Notes: generated by a model not told the origin, from the letters alone. A stretch of DNA of 64,000 bases from Megascapheus bottae (GCA_024803745.1 JANJXV010000013.1:13505001-13569000); one strand, 5' to 3'; counted from the stretch's first letter, positions 20,910 through 31,404 are shown. Translations and numbers: made by a program.

Positions 20910-21142
20910 TAGGGCCGGTCTTGGGGATTGAACTCAGCCTGGGTTTTGTCCCTCAGCCTCTTTTGCTCAAGGCTTCTCTTTGCCACGTCAGCCACAACTC
21001 CACTTTTGGCTTTTTTGGGTGGTTATTTAGAGATAGTCTCATGGGCTCTCCTAGTCTCATGGGCTCTCCTGCCCAGGCTAGCTTCGAATTGTGATCTTCA
21101 TGATTAATTAGAATTACAGGCGTGAGCCACTGGCACTTCACC
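20910..21142 (-). mobile_element. B1-Geo composite SINE with internal 18-bp duplication
   Basis: Clear dimer. The linker/B1 junction contains 'agtctcatgggctctcct' twice in tandem (about 21036-21071). Confidence 0.87.
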
Positions 21143-21211
21143 AGAATCCTAGCCCTATCTCCCACCACTTAAAAAAAAAAAAAAGTTCCCAGCCCCTAAT
21201 TCAGCCAGCTG

Positions 21212-21251
21212 AACTGGTGGAATCCTGGGTAGAATTCAAGTTCCACCAGTT
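21212..21251. other. Perfect 11-bp inverted repeat
   Basis: Arms 'aactggtggaa' (21212-21222) and 'ttccaccagtt' (21241-21251) with an 18-base loop. It is outside any repeat I recognise. Confidence 0.8.
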
Positions 21252-21253
21252 TG

Positions 21254-21268
21254 GCCCTAGGTGGCGCT
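21254..21268 (+). promoter_or_regulatory. CTCF-like motif
   Basis: 'gccctaggtggcgct' agrees with the usual CTCF core (CCASYAGRKGGCRSY) at 13 of 15 positions by eye. Occupancy cannot be inferred from sequence. Confidence 0.4.
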
Positions 21269-21324
21269 GTCGGACCAAGTAAAGACAGGAGCGCTTCTGA
21301 CCCCAGAGGTTAGATGTGGGCAGC

Positions 21325-21363
21325 TTGACACTGGAACTTGGGGCTGAGTAGTTCCAGTGTCAA
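21325..21363. other. Perfect 14-bp inverted repeat
   Basis: Arms 'ttgacactggaact' (21325-21338) and 'agttccagtgtcaa' (21350-21363) with an 11-base loop; could form a hairpin. Confidence 0.85.
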
Positions 21364-21369
21364 ATTCCT

Positions 21370-22617
21370 TCACTCATCTGATTCATTTGTGCCTTGTTGG
21401 GACATCTCTCAGGTACAGAGTCCTCACAAGGCCACACAGCCGAACCAGGAGGGCCCAGATCTCCTGAGTGCAGAAGTCCAGGGTGGGTGAGCAGCCACCT
21501 AAGCATTAGTCATTCTTTCCAGACTGTCACCAAGGGCTGCACAAGGAGACTGCCCTCTCCTCCCTGAGTCCAAACACTACTACTATTCTTTCCCATTGGT
21601 GATGAGAACTGAGAAAAAAAATGGCTAGACTTAGAACTCCAGTTCTGACTCTAGTTCTCCTGAACTGTTTTGGTCCTGCAAACATCAGAAACCCTGTGTA
21701 TGAAATAAGGGCTGACCCCATGTGCTCTGAGATCCCAGGATCCCAGGATCCCACTGGGTGGGGAAGCTGAGTTGTGGGCCAGTCAGGCATCTTGGCTAAG
21801 GAAAGGCTGCCCCAGGAAGTTGCCAGAAGGGAAACATTTTCCAGAGCTGGAAGGGCTGGCAGACTGCAGGGCTGACAGAATGACCACAATGGACTCTTGT
21901 GTGGAGGTTTAGCTTGGACTGGCTTTCAGGCCCAGCCTGTGGGTGAGGGTGGACCCTGATTTGTGATCATTAACCAGCCCCAGCTCCTGTACCACCCATC
22001 CGAGACCCAGGGAGAGCTTGAGATCAGCTCCCAGGCGAGCCCCAGAGAGATGCTGGCAGACTGTGGCCAGGGCCCAGCCCTCCCCTGACTGGGATCCTCT
22101 TGTTTACATAAACTCATATAAACACTAAAGGCTCATCTCCATCTCTCTCCAATGGACAGGAGTCCAAGGAAGGTGTCCTCCTCAAGCCACCTCAGGGAGC
22201 TCAGGACAGACTGCAGCTCCACTGTGGATCCAGGTGGCTGAAGGTCTCTAGCTGTGAGGGTCTTTTGAGGGCTGAGGTTCTAGACCTGGTTGTGCTGTAG
22301 TTTCCACCACTGCTAATGGGAGGAAGGGAGGACACCTGGCTCACTCTTTGCCTCAGGAAGGACCCCACCCAACCCATGCATCCTTGTCTCCTCCTATTGG
22401 CTTCAGTGCACTGAATGTCAGAGTCCTGAAAGAGTTCTGATCTGCCTTTGGGGCTACTCTCAGGAAGCCCTTCCGGTCCCCCTTTGGGCTACATGGTTTT
22501 GTATTAGTGGACAAGGGTCCTGCCCCCTTGTGCTCTTGGTTATGTTATCTTCTATTACCAAGGTCCACTTTACTTCAGTCATCTCTGTGAGATCAGAAAA
22601 CTGTCCTGAACATGAAA
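21370..22617. other. 1.2-kb low-repeat stretch, no gene recognised
   Basis: Single-copy looking. Minus frames at 21527-21889 and 21926-22117 have no domain I recognise. 'gatcccag' is repeated three times near 21731. Confidence 0.45.
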
Positions 22618-22627
22618 AGAGACAATG

Positions 22628-22830
22628 CGGGCCAGGAGTTTGGCCTAGTGGCAGAGTGCTTGCCTAGCATGCACAAAGACCCGGGTTCGATTCCTTGGTA
22701 CCACATACACAAAAAAGCTGGAAGTGGTGCTGAGGCTCAAGTGGTAGAGCTCTAGTCTTGAGAAAGTCCAAGGACAGTGCTCAGGCCCTGAGCTGAAGCC
22801 TAGGACTGGCAAAAAAAAAAAAAAAAAAAG
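22628..22830 (+). mobile_element. IDL-Geo SINE, young, with target-site duplication
   Basis: Complete dimer with an A19 tail. 'agagacaatg' occurs at 22618-22627 and 22831-22840. The ID arm keeps a near-canonical B box 'gggttcgattcc'. Confidence 0.95.
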
Positions 22831-22844
22831 AGAGACAATGAATA

Positions 22845-23447
22845 TGAAGTGGCTGTATATAAACTATAAAACATAGTACCTCTTTGATTGCTATTATGTA
22901 TAAGGTAGAAAATTAAAAGAGATCTAGAAGATCCTATACTTGGGTCAAATAAAAAGGATTGACAAGAATGCAATGAGATGTGGCCAGCATAAAGGTAGAG
23001 TTTATGTCTGGTTATGTTACCAGAAGTGAAAAGCCTAGAATATGAAATGTGAGACGCGATCTACTGGTTCTGCTCTGGAGCTTTATGTATGTTTCCTAGG
23101 AATGTCCTTGTTCAGGTAGTGTCAAGACTAAAGCCCATCAGATACGGAGTCACTCTCCTCCCACTTGAACAAGGCATTTCAGGGCTACTTCTAGTGCTAA
23201 GCAGGTAGGGTGATAATAAGAATAAATAACAGCTGGGAAGTTCATGGACAAGTTTTCTCTCCTGTGAGACAGATCAGAAGCTTGGGAGTTCCTTACAAGT
23301 TAAGAGCATAAGAGTCTAAATTACTAAATCAGTCTAAGACTCTGCAGGGTCCCTGTCTAAAGCCATTTGGTGGTGAACATCTCAGCAAGCCAGGTGCCAA
23401 GTGACTAGATGTTTGTGTGTTTTTAATCCTGGGTGTGAATACATATA

Positions 23448-23450
<3 letters not shown>
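22845..23450. other. Low-repeat stretch, AT-rich at the start
   Basis: No feature identified. Confidence 0.45.

Positions 23451-23480
<30 letters not shown>
23451..23480 (+). repeat. Orphan A30 tract
   Basis: Thirty A with no recognisable SINE or L1 body immediately upstream. It could be the tail of a very short retro-insertion or simple slippage. Confidence 0.9.
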
Positions 23481-23484
<4 letters not shown>

Positions 23485-23694
23485 GTCAGTGGGAGGTGGG
23501 GCCCTACTGTTCCAAGGTCTCTTTTGTTGATCTTCCTTAGTGGTAAACTGGACAGCTGGGAGCTTAGGCAGCGCCTGGAGTTTGCCCCTGGCTTCCCACC
23601 CCACCCCACTCCCACCCCCACATCTTGGCACTGTCAACACTGAGATTCAAAGTCAACCCAGACCTGGAAAAGGACAAGGACAGAGAATTGAGAC

Positions 23695-23895
23695 ATGGAC
23701 ATTCCGGGTCTTGAGTTCCTGCATTGCTGTCTATCTGCTGTGTGGCTGTGGGCAAGGTGCTTTGTCGCTCTGAACCTCTGTCATCTGATTTGTTCAACAT
23801 GAGTGAGAACATGTTCGTCTGAGGATGTGATAGGAATTAGACTGTGTGTGGAAGAACTTGTTATATAGCAGATGCCTGGCAAATGCGATTTCCTT
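23695..23895 (+). mobile_element. MIR
   Basis: 'gctgtgtggctgtgggcaag', 'gctctgaacctctgtcatct' and 'agatgcctggcaaatgcg' follow the MIR order. Confidence 0.75.
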
Positions 23896-23899
23896 TGCC

Positions 23900-24285
23900 T
23901 GTTCTTTCCTCTCCCTTGGGAGACAGTGATACAGTGATAGGGTTCTGTAGCCCTGGTGATCCAGGAAATCTCACAGGGTCCCAAAGGCCCAAGCAGCATC
24001 CCTCCTATAGCAATAATCTTAAGTCCCACTCTTTCCCAGGAAGAAACCCCTCCATCTTTAGCCTCATGGTCTCTCCTTCCTCATATTATCCAAGATCCTG
24101 AAAGCTAATGAGATATCACCCCATGGCTCCCTTCTGAGCACTCAGTACCCCCGTGTGCCTCTAAGTCTCTCTAGAATCTCCTTTCTTCTAGTAGGGAGCC
24201 ATGTTGATTCTTCTCACTCACTCCATAAGATCTCTGAGGAGATTTTGAGAGATTGTATACCATTGCTAATACATCCTTCTGCCAG
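23900..24285. other. Low-repeat stretch, no gene recognised
   Basis: No repeat, exon or RNA signature seen. Confidence 0.4.
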
Positions 24286-24290
24286 AGACC

Positions 24291-24346
24291 TACCTTCCTT
24301 CCTTCCTTCTTTCCTTCCTTCCTTCCTCCCTTCCTTCCTTCCTTCT

Positions 24347-24401
<55 letters not shown>

Positions 24402-24408
24402 TGTGTAC
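24291..24408 (+). repeat. (CCTT)n followed by (TG)n
   Basis: Imperfect CCTT units to about 24349, then about 28 TG units with one 'ta', leading straight into a minus-strand Geo arm. Confidence 0.95.
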
Positions 24409-24633
24409 TAGTCTTGGGGCCTAAACTCAGGGCCTGGACATTGTCCCTGATAGTTTTTACTCAAAGCTATCACTCAATCACTTGAGCCACAGCTCTACTT
24501 TTTACTTTTTCTTGGTTAATTAGAGATAAAAGTTTCACAGACTTTCCTACCTGGCTGGCTTTGACTCTCGATCTTCAGATCTCAGCCTCCTGAGCAGCTA
24601 GGATTATAGGCATAGGTCACTGGGACTGGCTGA
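24409..24633 (-). mobile_element. B1-Geo composite SINE
   Basis: 'ctagtcttggggcctaaact' to 'ggtcactgggactggct'. The TG microsatellite occupies the position of its tail. Confidence 0.85.
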
Positions 24634-24634
24634 A

Positions 24635-26040
24635 ATTCTCTTTTCTAGCATTTCAGAAACCCTTGGAACAGGTTGACTAAGAGGCTCAGAGGACTTTAGC
24701 ACAGTGCACAGTGATGAAATAACCAAATCACCAGAGGTGCCCTGACATCTGTAAGGCAAGTTGGTTTTGTTTGTACAGCTGGCAAAGGGCAGCTTCACAG
24801 CCTCACATCCTGTAGGTATATCACAGAAGTCACCCAGAACAGGAAGAAACCAGCAGGCTAGGTCCCTGAACAGTGTCACCATAGGCCTGTGTCCTCCATT
24901 GAGAAGACACATGGCTAAGAGAGGCTAGGTCACCATTTCTAAACCTCTGGCAGGACTTGTCCCTACCTAGATTGATTCTGTCCTTGGAGAGGCAGCTAGA
25001 ACTTGGGGCTTCCCTCCCACCAAGACCATTAACCCTGTTGGTTGCCCTGACTATCGGGGAATAGTGAGGAATACTACTTCTAGTCATCCCTCCCCCCTCT
25101 CCAGTCCTGGACCCTCCTTCTCATGGAGCAGCTAACCATGTCCTCCAGGGCAGCCAGCATATCGCTAAAGCAAATACCTCTAGCGAGAGGGGCCTGAGTC
25201 ATCGTACCCCAAGGCCCATTGGACCCCAAGGCCCATTGAGCCAGCTCCAGGGCTTGACAGACAACAGATATAGTTCTTCCAGTGTGTCCTTTGTGGAGTC
25301 TGCCCCACACTGACCCACACAAGCCCTTGTAGAGTCCTCCTTCCAAGAAAAACAAAGTGGCCTTGGAGGGGGCAATCTCTGGCTCCATGGTGGAGTGCTA
25401 ATGTTAGTCCGGGACAGATCCAGAGGGGAAGTAGAGCCTAGAGGGTGATGGAAAGAGCCCACCAGATCTAGGTTCTTTTGGTCCTGGCCCCAACCTACTC
25501 TCTGCAGGACTTCTGGGCCTCCCACTCCAACAGAAGCTGGTGAGACATTGGATTTCTAGGTGTTCCATTTCAGTGCCAAGCCTTGTACTATTTTCTCCTT
25601 CTAGGGTACTTTCCCCAGCCCCTCTCCCTGGAAACTCTCCTGGCTCCAAAGTCCATTGACTGAATTCCCCCACATTCCCCAGGGCTCCCAGCTTCATCAG
25701 CCAATCAGCCACAGAGTTATCATTGGTTCCATTCATCTTATCCCCCTCAGAAAGCTGCACTATCAAAAAGTGAATTTCATTTGTTGCAGCCTCAGCTGCC
25801 CTACCTATAAAATTGGGACTGAGGTCCTGGCCCTTTCCCATTGGCTCACCACAGTCATTTCAGTTGTCAACAGATGACAGGTGATAAGCACAATCACTGC
25901 ACACAGATGCAAGAATCTCAGGGCTGGGGTTCTCAGCACTGTGGAAAAGCTCCTCTGAGTAGCTGACTGACTCACTCCACCTCGTAGGCCTGGAGAGTAG
26001 CCTGGAAATGTGGAGCCCAGAGGAGAATAGGACAATTGGC
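24635..26040. other. 1.4-kb low-repeat stretch, no gene recognised
   Basis: Several overlapping minus frames (24604-24912, 25080-25525, 25404-25841) are open, but I see no domain and the splice signals are ambiguous. 'ccccaaggcccattg' occurs twice in tandem near 25207-25238. This is the best place to search for missed conserved sequence. Confidence 0.4.
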
Positions 26041-26044
26041 TCTA

Positions 26045-26165
26045 ACAATGTAAATACTACTCACTTCCTCTGGGCACTTATCATGTGCTCGATCCTCTAC
26101 TAAGTGTGTCATGCCCTCTGACACATCCACTCACCCAAGTCACAGGATCCTGAAGTAGTTCCAGT
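26045..26165 (-). mobile_element. MIR, low certainty
   Basis: 'gggcacttatcatgtgctcg' followed by 'cctctactaagtgtgtcatg' resembles the reversed MIR 3' end. Confidence 0.5.
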
Positions 26166-26638
26166 CAATACTGTTTGTCTCCTGGCTCAGAACCATATAT
26201 ACCAGGGCCACCTGGACACCTGGAGGCAAATGAGTGTTTCTTTAAAATGCAATCCCAGAAGTAATGCTCTTCTACTTGGGAAAAATTACACCACAGGGGT
26301 TTGGGAACAACCGACATTTTTTCACAGTAGAATTTACTTAAAATAATTTTTGACTGCTAGAAAAGTTGCAAACCAAATATCAGCATTGAACAACAATGAC
26401 AACAAAAAGATGAACAGCTCTTATTCTGGAAATTCTGAGACATTTCACATTTTCATTTTAGTTTCAGTTTCCTTCTAGAGCTGAAACTTAAGCTCTCAGA
26501 TGAATGACAGAAGAAATCTCTCATGCAATATTTCACTGCACCCAACCTCCTTTCTCTTCCTTGAAGTTCCCACATTTCTTTTGGAAACACTGTGATCCAG
26601 GAAAGCCAACTCCGGGAGAGGAAACATAGGTAAACCTG

Positions 26639-26665
26639 ACTCTGATTGGAGAGTCCAATCAGAGT
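26639..26665. other. Perfect 12-bp inverted repeat with opposed CCAAT boxes
   Basis: Arms 'actctgattgga' and 'tccaatcagagt' with a 3-base loop 'gag' place ATTGG and CCAAT face to face. Confidence 0.8.
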
Positions 26666-26870
26666 GAATCTCAGACCTGGCTTGTGTTCTGGTTCACAAA
26701 TGTTGCCTTTTGTTGGATCTTCTGGGTTGCTGGAAGGCAGCCCACTGGAGATAGGAGAGTTCATGTCATGGCCTTACTGCAGCGGATTGTCAAGGAATTT
26801 AAACTTGTTCATAGGAAATAATTCTGTTTTATTCTTTTGTTTTTTAAATCCCTAGTTACTGCCTTCTTTA

Positions 26871-26934
<64 letters not shown>
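26871..26934 (+). repeat. (TC)n, 64-nt polypyrimidine tract
   Basis: Almost perfect TC units with no purine from 26871 to 26934. Confidence 0.95.
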
Positions 26935-26937
<3 letters not shown>

Positions 26938-26949
26938 TTTCCCTCTCTA

Positions 26950-27024
26950 CTTTTTTTGCACTGGGTTTGAACTTACTAGGCAAACTACCACTTAAGCTAT
27001 ACCTCCAGGCTTTTTTGCTTTTTT
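26950..27024 (-). mobile_element. ID-like SINE fragment
   Basis: 'tttgcactgggtttgaactt' to 'gctatacctccaggc' is a shortened ID unit in reverse. Confidence 0.5.
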
Positions 27025-27038
27025 TGCTTTAATTTTAT

Positions 27039-27222
27039 TTTGACAGCCCTAGGCTTGAACTCAGGGCCTGGGCACTGTTCTTGGGCTTTCTCAAAGTTAG
27101 CATTCTATCACTTGAGCCATATTGCCACTTCCAGCTTTTTCTGTGTATGTGGTACCAAGGAATCGACCCAGGGCTTCGTGAATGGTAGGCAAGCACTCTG
27201 CCACTAGGCCACGCTCTTGGCC
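27039..27222 (-). mobile_element. IDL-Geo SINE with target-site duplication
   Basis: 'tgctttaattttat' at 27025-27038 is repeated at 27223-27236. The dimer is complete, with 'cagccctaggcttgaactca' in its Geo arm. Confidence 0.93.
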
Positions 27223-27236
27223 TGCTTTAATTTTAT

Positions 27237-27338
27237 CTTTTAGGTATGGTCTAGACTTTTGTCTCCGATCATAATCCTCCTGTGTCTGCCTTCCTCAGAG
27301 CTGAGATTATAAGCATGTACTACCATGCCCAGCTTTCC
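27237..27338 (-). mobile_element. B1 SINE
   Basis: 'aggtatggtctagacttttg' to 'tactaccatgcccagctt'. The IDL-Geo SINE inserted at its A-tail side. Confidence 0.7.
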
Positions 27339-27439
27339 TCTTTTTAAAACTTTTAACATTGTAGGTAGAGATTATATGCCTTCCTAATCTTGCTTAATTA
27401 TTTACTCATATAAGCCCAGTTTGAAATGTCAATCTGAGA

Positions 27440-27520
27440 GGCTGAGGACATAGCTCAGTGGTAGATCACTTATCTAGTATGTGCAAGGCTATGTGCTTGA
27501 TTCTCAGTAACACACACACA
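27440..27520 (+). mobile_element. ID-like SINE monomer
   Basis: 'gaggacatagctcagtggta' then 'gtgcttgattctcagtaaca', ending in a short CA run. Confidence 0.75.
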
Positions 27521-27524
27521 CACC

Positions 27525-28500
27525 CCAAAACAGAAAAACAAAAACTAACCTCACCATTCTCCTAGTCAATACAAAGCAATCCTCCAACCCTACCCAAGCT
27601 AGAAAGAGAATTTGATGGGCTTGGTGTGCCAGCCCTGCTGTTCTTTTTGGTCACTAACTCCACTTCAAGTTCTTCTGCAATGGCTTCACTCTGTGGTAGG
27701 GAGAGATCCCTGGCCTTAAACCTGCCTCTCTGCTCTAGGTAGTCTTAATGTAGTGGGATCTGTAGAGATGATATGTGTGGTTCTTATGCACTGTTAAACT
27801 CTATCTTACTTATCCCCAACTCATTGCCAAGAACTCTAGCATGTAAGGGCAGCCTGACTCTGTCTCTGTTATCTATCTGTCCTTTAACTCCTCCTCTGGA
27901 ATGGAGATCCCACCATTTGGCCCAGTGGCTGATGGCTGGCTCTCTGGTTTCTGCTCCTCTGCAAACCCTTTTGCTCTTTAATATGGAATGATGATAAGTA
28001 TGAGCTGAGGGAGAGGTGTCCTTATTTTTACCCAGACCCATCATACTCTAATACTAAGAATCACTAGGCATTCTATCTTCAGAACTCTTTGGTCCATATA
28101 CACCACAAGGCTGGCTGCTCACTGCCCCTTTTCTCACCAGGATTTATTCCAGAGCAGCCTCTAGTAGGCCTGTAGCGAAGTAGCTCAGTGAGGGCAACGG
28201 GGAGAAGCCCCTCTCCTCTTCCTCAGGCACCTCCCTCAGTCTCTTCCAGGGCTCTTTTCTATGTTTCCACTTTACCTCCCACTCTAATGCCACCCCCCTC
28301 CAGGGTTCATGGGGAATAAAAACATGGGAAATTTGGAATTTGTTGGTTGAAATAAAGAAGCATTAGCACAAAAATGTCCTGGGTTTGGTGGGACTTTCGT
28401 TAGAATTTTCAAGTCTGAATTCTCTCTCACTTCCTCTACCCTTAGAGACAAGTCTCAAGCTCATATGTCTTGTTTCTCCCAGCACTACCTGCCTCAACAA
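27525..28500. other. Low-repeat stretch with two AATAAA motifs
   Basis: No gene recognised. AATAAA occurs near 28315 and 28352, but no open frame or downstream signal makes a 3' end convincing. Confidence 0.4.
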
Positions 28501-28501
28501 G

Positions 28502-28530
28502 CTTCTCCCTTTCTCCTGTAAAGGGAGAAG
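28502..28530. other. Perfect 11-bp inverted repeat
   Basis: 'cttctcccttt' (28502-28512) and 'aaagggagaag' (28520-28530) with a 7-base loop. Confidence 0.8.
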
Positions 28531-28732
28531 GGGATCTTTACTGAACTACCTTACAGGTGGCCTTCCTGGTCCTCATGACCAATCCTCTGAGTGGCCAGCC
28601 TTTCCCCAGTGGAAAGTTATAAGCCCAGGACTTCAGGGTGGTCCTGGAGAATCTTCTGTTGATCACTGGCCTCCTGCCTGTCTCATCCCCAGTTAATTCT
28701 AGCTCTTTTTTTACCAAAATTTGGCAGCCCCT

Positions 28733-28970
28733 GGGTGCTGATGGCACATATAGAAAATTCTAGCTATTCAAGAGGCTGAGATCACAGGATCAGGGTTGGA
28801 AGCCAGACCAGGCAAGAAAGCCCGTGAGACTCTTATCTCCAATTAACTACCAAAAAGCCAGTGAGGCTGTGGCTTAAGTGGTAGAGTACCAGCTTTGAGG
28901 GAAAAAAAAAACCAAAAACCAAAAAACAACTAAGGGCATAGCCCAGGCCCTGAGTTCAAGCCCCACAAAA
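28733..28970 (+). mobile_element. B1-Geo composite SINE
   Basis: 'gggtgctgatggcacatata' B1 arm, linker 'ctccaattaactaccaaaaa', and a Geo arm enlarged by an A/C-rich insertion at about 28900-28928. Confidence 0.83.
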
Positions 28971-28979
28971 GAAAAAGGC

Positions 28980-29462
28980 TTGGTAGCCTACTTTTACGCT
29001 CCATAGTACATCCAACTTCCAAGCTTCTTCCTTAAGTTACATTAACTAATGGGGAGAATTTCAGGGACTGTATCATTCAGAATCCCAACAAGAAACAGAT
29101 GGAAATAAAAAAAGGATTTGCTTATAAAGGACTCTGCAAAATGTAGAGGACCTTCAAATGAGGTAACCTAAATCTTCTAACAGCATAGTGGTTGTTTGTC
29201 TCTTGACCTGAATGGCTAGGGAAAAGAAAGTTAGCAGGATTGGAATGGGGAAGATTTGTGTGGACTCTTTCGAGGACCAGTAACCTTTAGTTGAAGGACA
29301 GAACAAATCCGAGGTAATGCCACAAGGGACCCAAGGGAATAAATACCCTGACTCCTTCTCCTCCACCCCTCTGAGTTCTAGCTGGGCTTTTAGGAAACCC
29401 AAGAGAAACCTGAACAAACTCGCCAGCTGCAGTTGCTTTAGTTACTTGCCTGGATAAAAGTT
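28980..29462. other. Low-repeat stretch; possible old repeat at its start
   Basis: 'tcattcagaatcccaacaag' (29073) has the look of a decayed interspersed repeat, but I could not place it. A minus frame at 29154-29417 has no domain. Confidence 0.35.
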
Positions 29463-29465
29463 AAT

Positions 29466-29945
29466 GTGGGCTGAGTACTGGCTACTCACTAATCCTAAGT
29501 ACTCAGCAGGCTGAGATCTAAGGACTGTGCTTTGAGGCTGAACCCAACTGGAAAGTCTATGAGTTTCTTATCTTTGATTAACCCAGTGAAACTCTAGAAG
29601 TGGAACTGTGATTCAAGTGGTGGAGCACTAACCCTGAGCAAAAAACTTCAGCGATAAGCTGCGTGCTGGTGGTTCACACTGGTAATCTTAGCCACCAGGA
29701 GCTAAGAGCTGAGGATAGCAGTTTGAAGCCAGCCTACGCAGGAAAGCCCGAGAGATTCTTTTCTCCAATTTACCAGAGAACTGGAAGTGGAGCTGTGGCT
29801 CAAAGTGGTAGAGTGTTAGTCTTTACCAAAAGTTCCTAGGTCCTGAGTTCAAGACTCATAACTGACTGCCTACCTCTCAAAAAAAAAAAAAGCTCAGGGC
29901 TCAGGGACTGCACTCAGGTTCTGCCTTCAAGCCCCCAGGACCAGT
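29466..29945 (+). mobile_element. B1-Geo SINE split by another B1-Geo
   Basis: The outer copy runs 29466-29650 (to 'ccctgagcaaaaaacttcag') and resumes at about 29891 with 'agctcagggctcagggactg' to 'ccccaggaccag'. Confidence 0.75.
29655..29890 (+). mobile_element. B1-Geo SINE nested in a B1-Geo
   Basis: A complete composite from 'gctgcgtgctggtggttcac' to an A13 tail, inserted within the outer copy's Geo arm. Confidence 0.82.
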
Positions 29946-29977
29946 TTTTTGTTTTATGTTTTTAATAAATAAACAGG

Positions 29978-30190
29978 GGTCCAGAGTGTGGCCTGTTGGC
30001 AGAGTGCTCAGCTAGTATGCACAAAGCACTGGGTTCAATTTCTCTATATGACATATACAAAAAAAATCAGGAAGTGGCACTGTGGCTCAAGTGGTACAAT
30101 GCTAATCTTAAGCAAAAAGTGTCCAAGAACAGTGCCCAGGCCTTGAGTGCAAGCCCCAGGACTGGCAAAAACAATAAAAATAAATAAAGT
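29978..30190 (+). mobile_element. IDL-Geo SINE, older type
   Basis: 'gtccagagtgtggcctgttg' ID arm, A8 junction, then a Geo arm with 'ttaagcaaaaagtgtccaag'. 'aataaataaa' flanks both ends, compatible with a target-site duplication. Confidence 0.87.
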
Positions 30191-30194
30191 GGCA

Positions 30195-30828
30195 TAGCTA
30201 TACATTAGACATTATATTTCTACTAGCTTTGCTATATGTAACACCTGTGTCCTGACACCTGACTAATCACTGTAAGGTTTGCCTACGTTATTTCTCAGGA
30301 ATTTAGAGTTCCTTCAAACCACCCACCCTTTACTTGGGTCTTCTCAAGGTCCGATACGTGACCTTTTGACGTCAGAGGGCCAAAACTCCACCCTCAGAGC
30401 CTGCTAACACTGCCATTTTTGGAAGTGCTTCCAAGTGTGATTACCCCATGAGGACCACAGATTGCTTCACTTTTTCCTAACACCAACCTTCTTTCCTTCC
30501 TGCCTCCAACTGCCTGTTACCAAAGCCCTATCCTCAGTGAGGCAGATTTGAGATTCAGAGCTCCTGACTCCTCAGACTTCATGAACAAACACATTCTCTT
30601 TTGCAAACTCATTACTTCCATGATTATCAGACCCCACAAAAGGCAAAATGAGCCTAATTTAGCACCATTTCCAGAAGCCAAATACAACCTGAAGCAAGAT
30701 GCATAGTTATCTATAGAGGTCAGCTTCCTACAGGCACAGTACAGAATGGAGAGGGGGAAGTATGGTAGATAAAGGAGTTCCTTGCCATGAAATTCTGATT
30801 TGTTCTTTCTTAGTATGATTTCCCTGTT
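30195..30828. other. Low-repeat stretch with a perfect CRE
   Basis: No gene recognised. It contains the palindrome TGACGTCA at 30367-30374. Confidence 0.4.
30367..30374. promoter_or_regulatory. CRE-type palindrome TGACGTCA
   Basis: An exact match to the CREB/ATF consensus outside repeats. An 8-bp motif alone is weak evidence of function. Confidence 0.3.
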
Positions 30829-30832
30829 ATCC

Positions 30833-31075
30833 TGGTGCTAGTGGGCCATGCCCATAATCCTAGCTATGAAGGAAGTAGAAATCTGAAGATCTAAACCAGC
30901 TGGATAGAAAAGTCCATGAGATTCTTATTTCCAATTAACAAGTGAAGGCTGGAAGTAGAAATGTGGCTCAAGTGGTAGAGCACTATCTTTGAACAAAAAA
31001 TTCCAGGACAGCACTTAGGCTCTGAGTTCAAATCCCAATACTGTCCAACCACCTCCCCCCTCAAAAAAAAAAAAG
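30833..31075 (+). mobile_element. B1-Geo composite SINE
   Basis: 'ggtgctagtgggccatgccc', linker 'ttccaattaacaagtgaagg', Geo arm to 'gttcaaatcccaatactg', then C-rich and A12 sequence. Confidence 0.83.
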
Positions 31076-31104
31076 ATTCCCTTGTTGATTGTACCCATGG
31101 AAGC

Positions 31105-31225
31105 CAAGTGTGTATGGAGAGGTATATGCCTATAATCTCATTCTGAAGAGTGAAGCCAGAAGATAACAAGATGGAGGCCAGATGATGCTACATAGTAAGA
31201 TTCTGTCTCAAGAAACAAAGACAAA
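31105..31225 (+). mobile_element. B1 SINE
   Basis: 'agccaagtgtgtatggagag' to 'gtaagattctgtctcaagaa', with an A-rich tail. Confidence 0.7.
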
Positions 31226-31404
31226 AACAAAAAAATAATGGTAATGGATACCCGGTCTAACTAGACCAAATTCTATTCTACAATCAAAGCACATCTTGTC
31301 CTCTGACCCATGGCTCATAGCATAAGTCTCTTCTATCTAGGTAAATCAGGAGCACCTTTCTTCTCTAAGTGTATCTCTCCTCACTGTATAGTCCTTTGAT
31401 TTTC

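Noticed and set aside
22628..22720. tRNA-like A and B boxes suggesting a tRNA gene
   Set aside because: Part of an IDL-Geo SINE; it lacks a full cloverleaf and is one of many copies.
25080..25841. Overlapping minus frames up to 145 codons
   Set aside because: Several phases are open at once with no domain, which suits stop-poor GC-rich DNA better than exons.
28300..28360. AATAAA motifs suggesting a gene 3' end
   Set aside because: No upstream coding frame and no clear downstream GT-rich element; two hits are expected by chance in AT-rich DNA.
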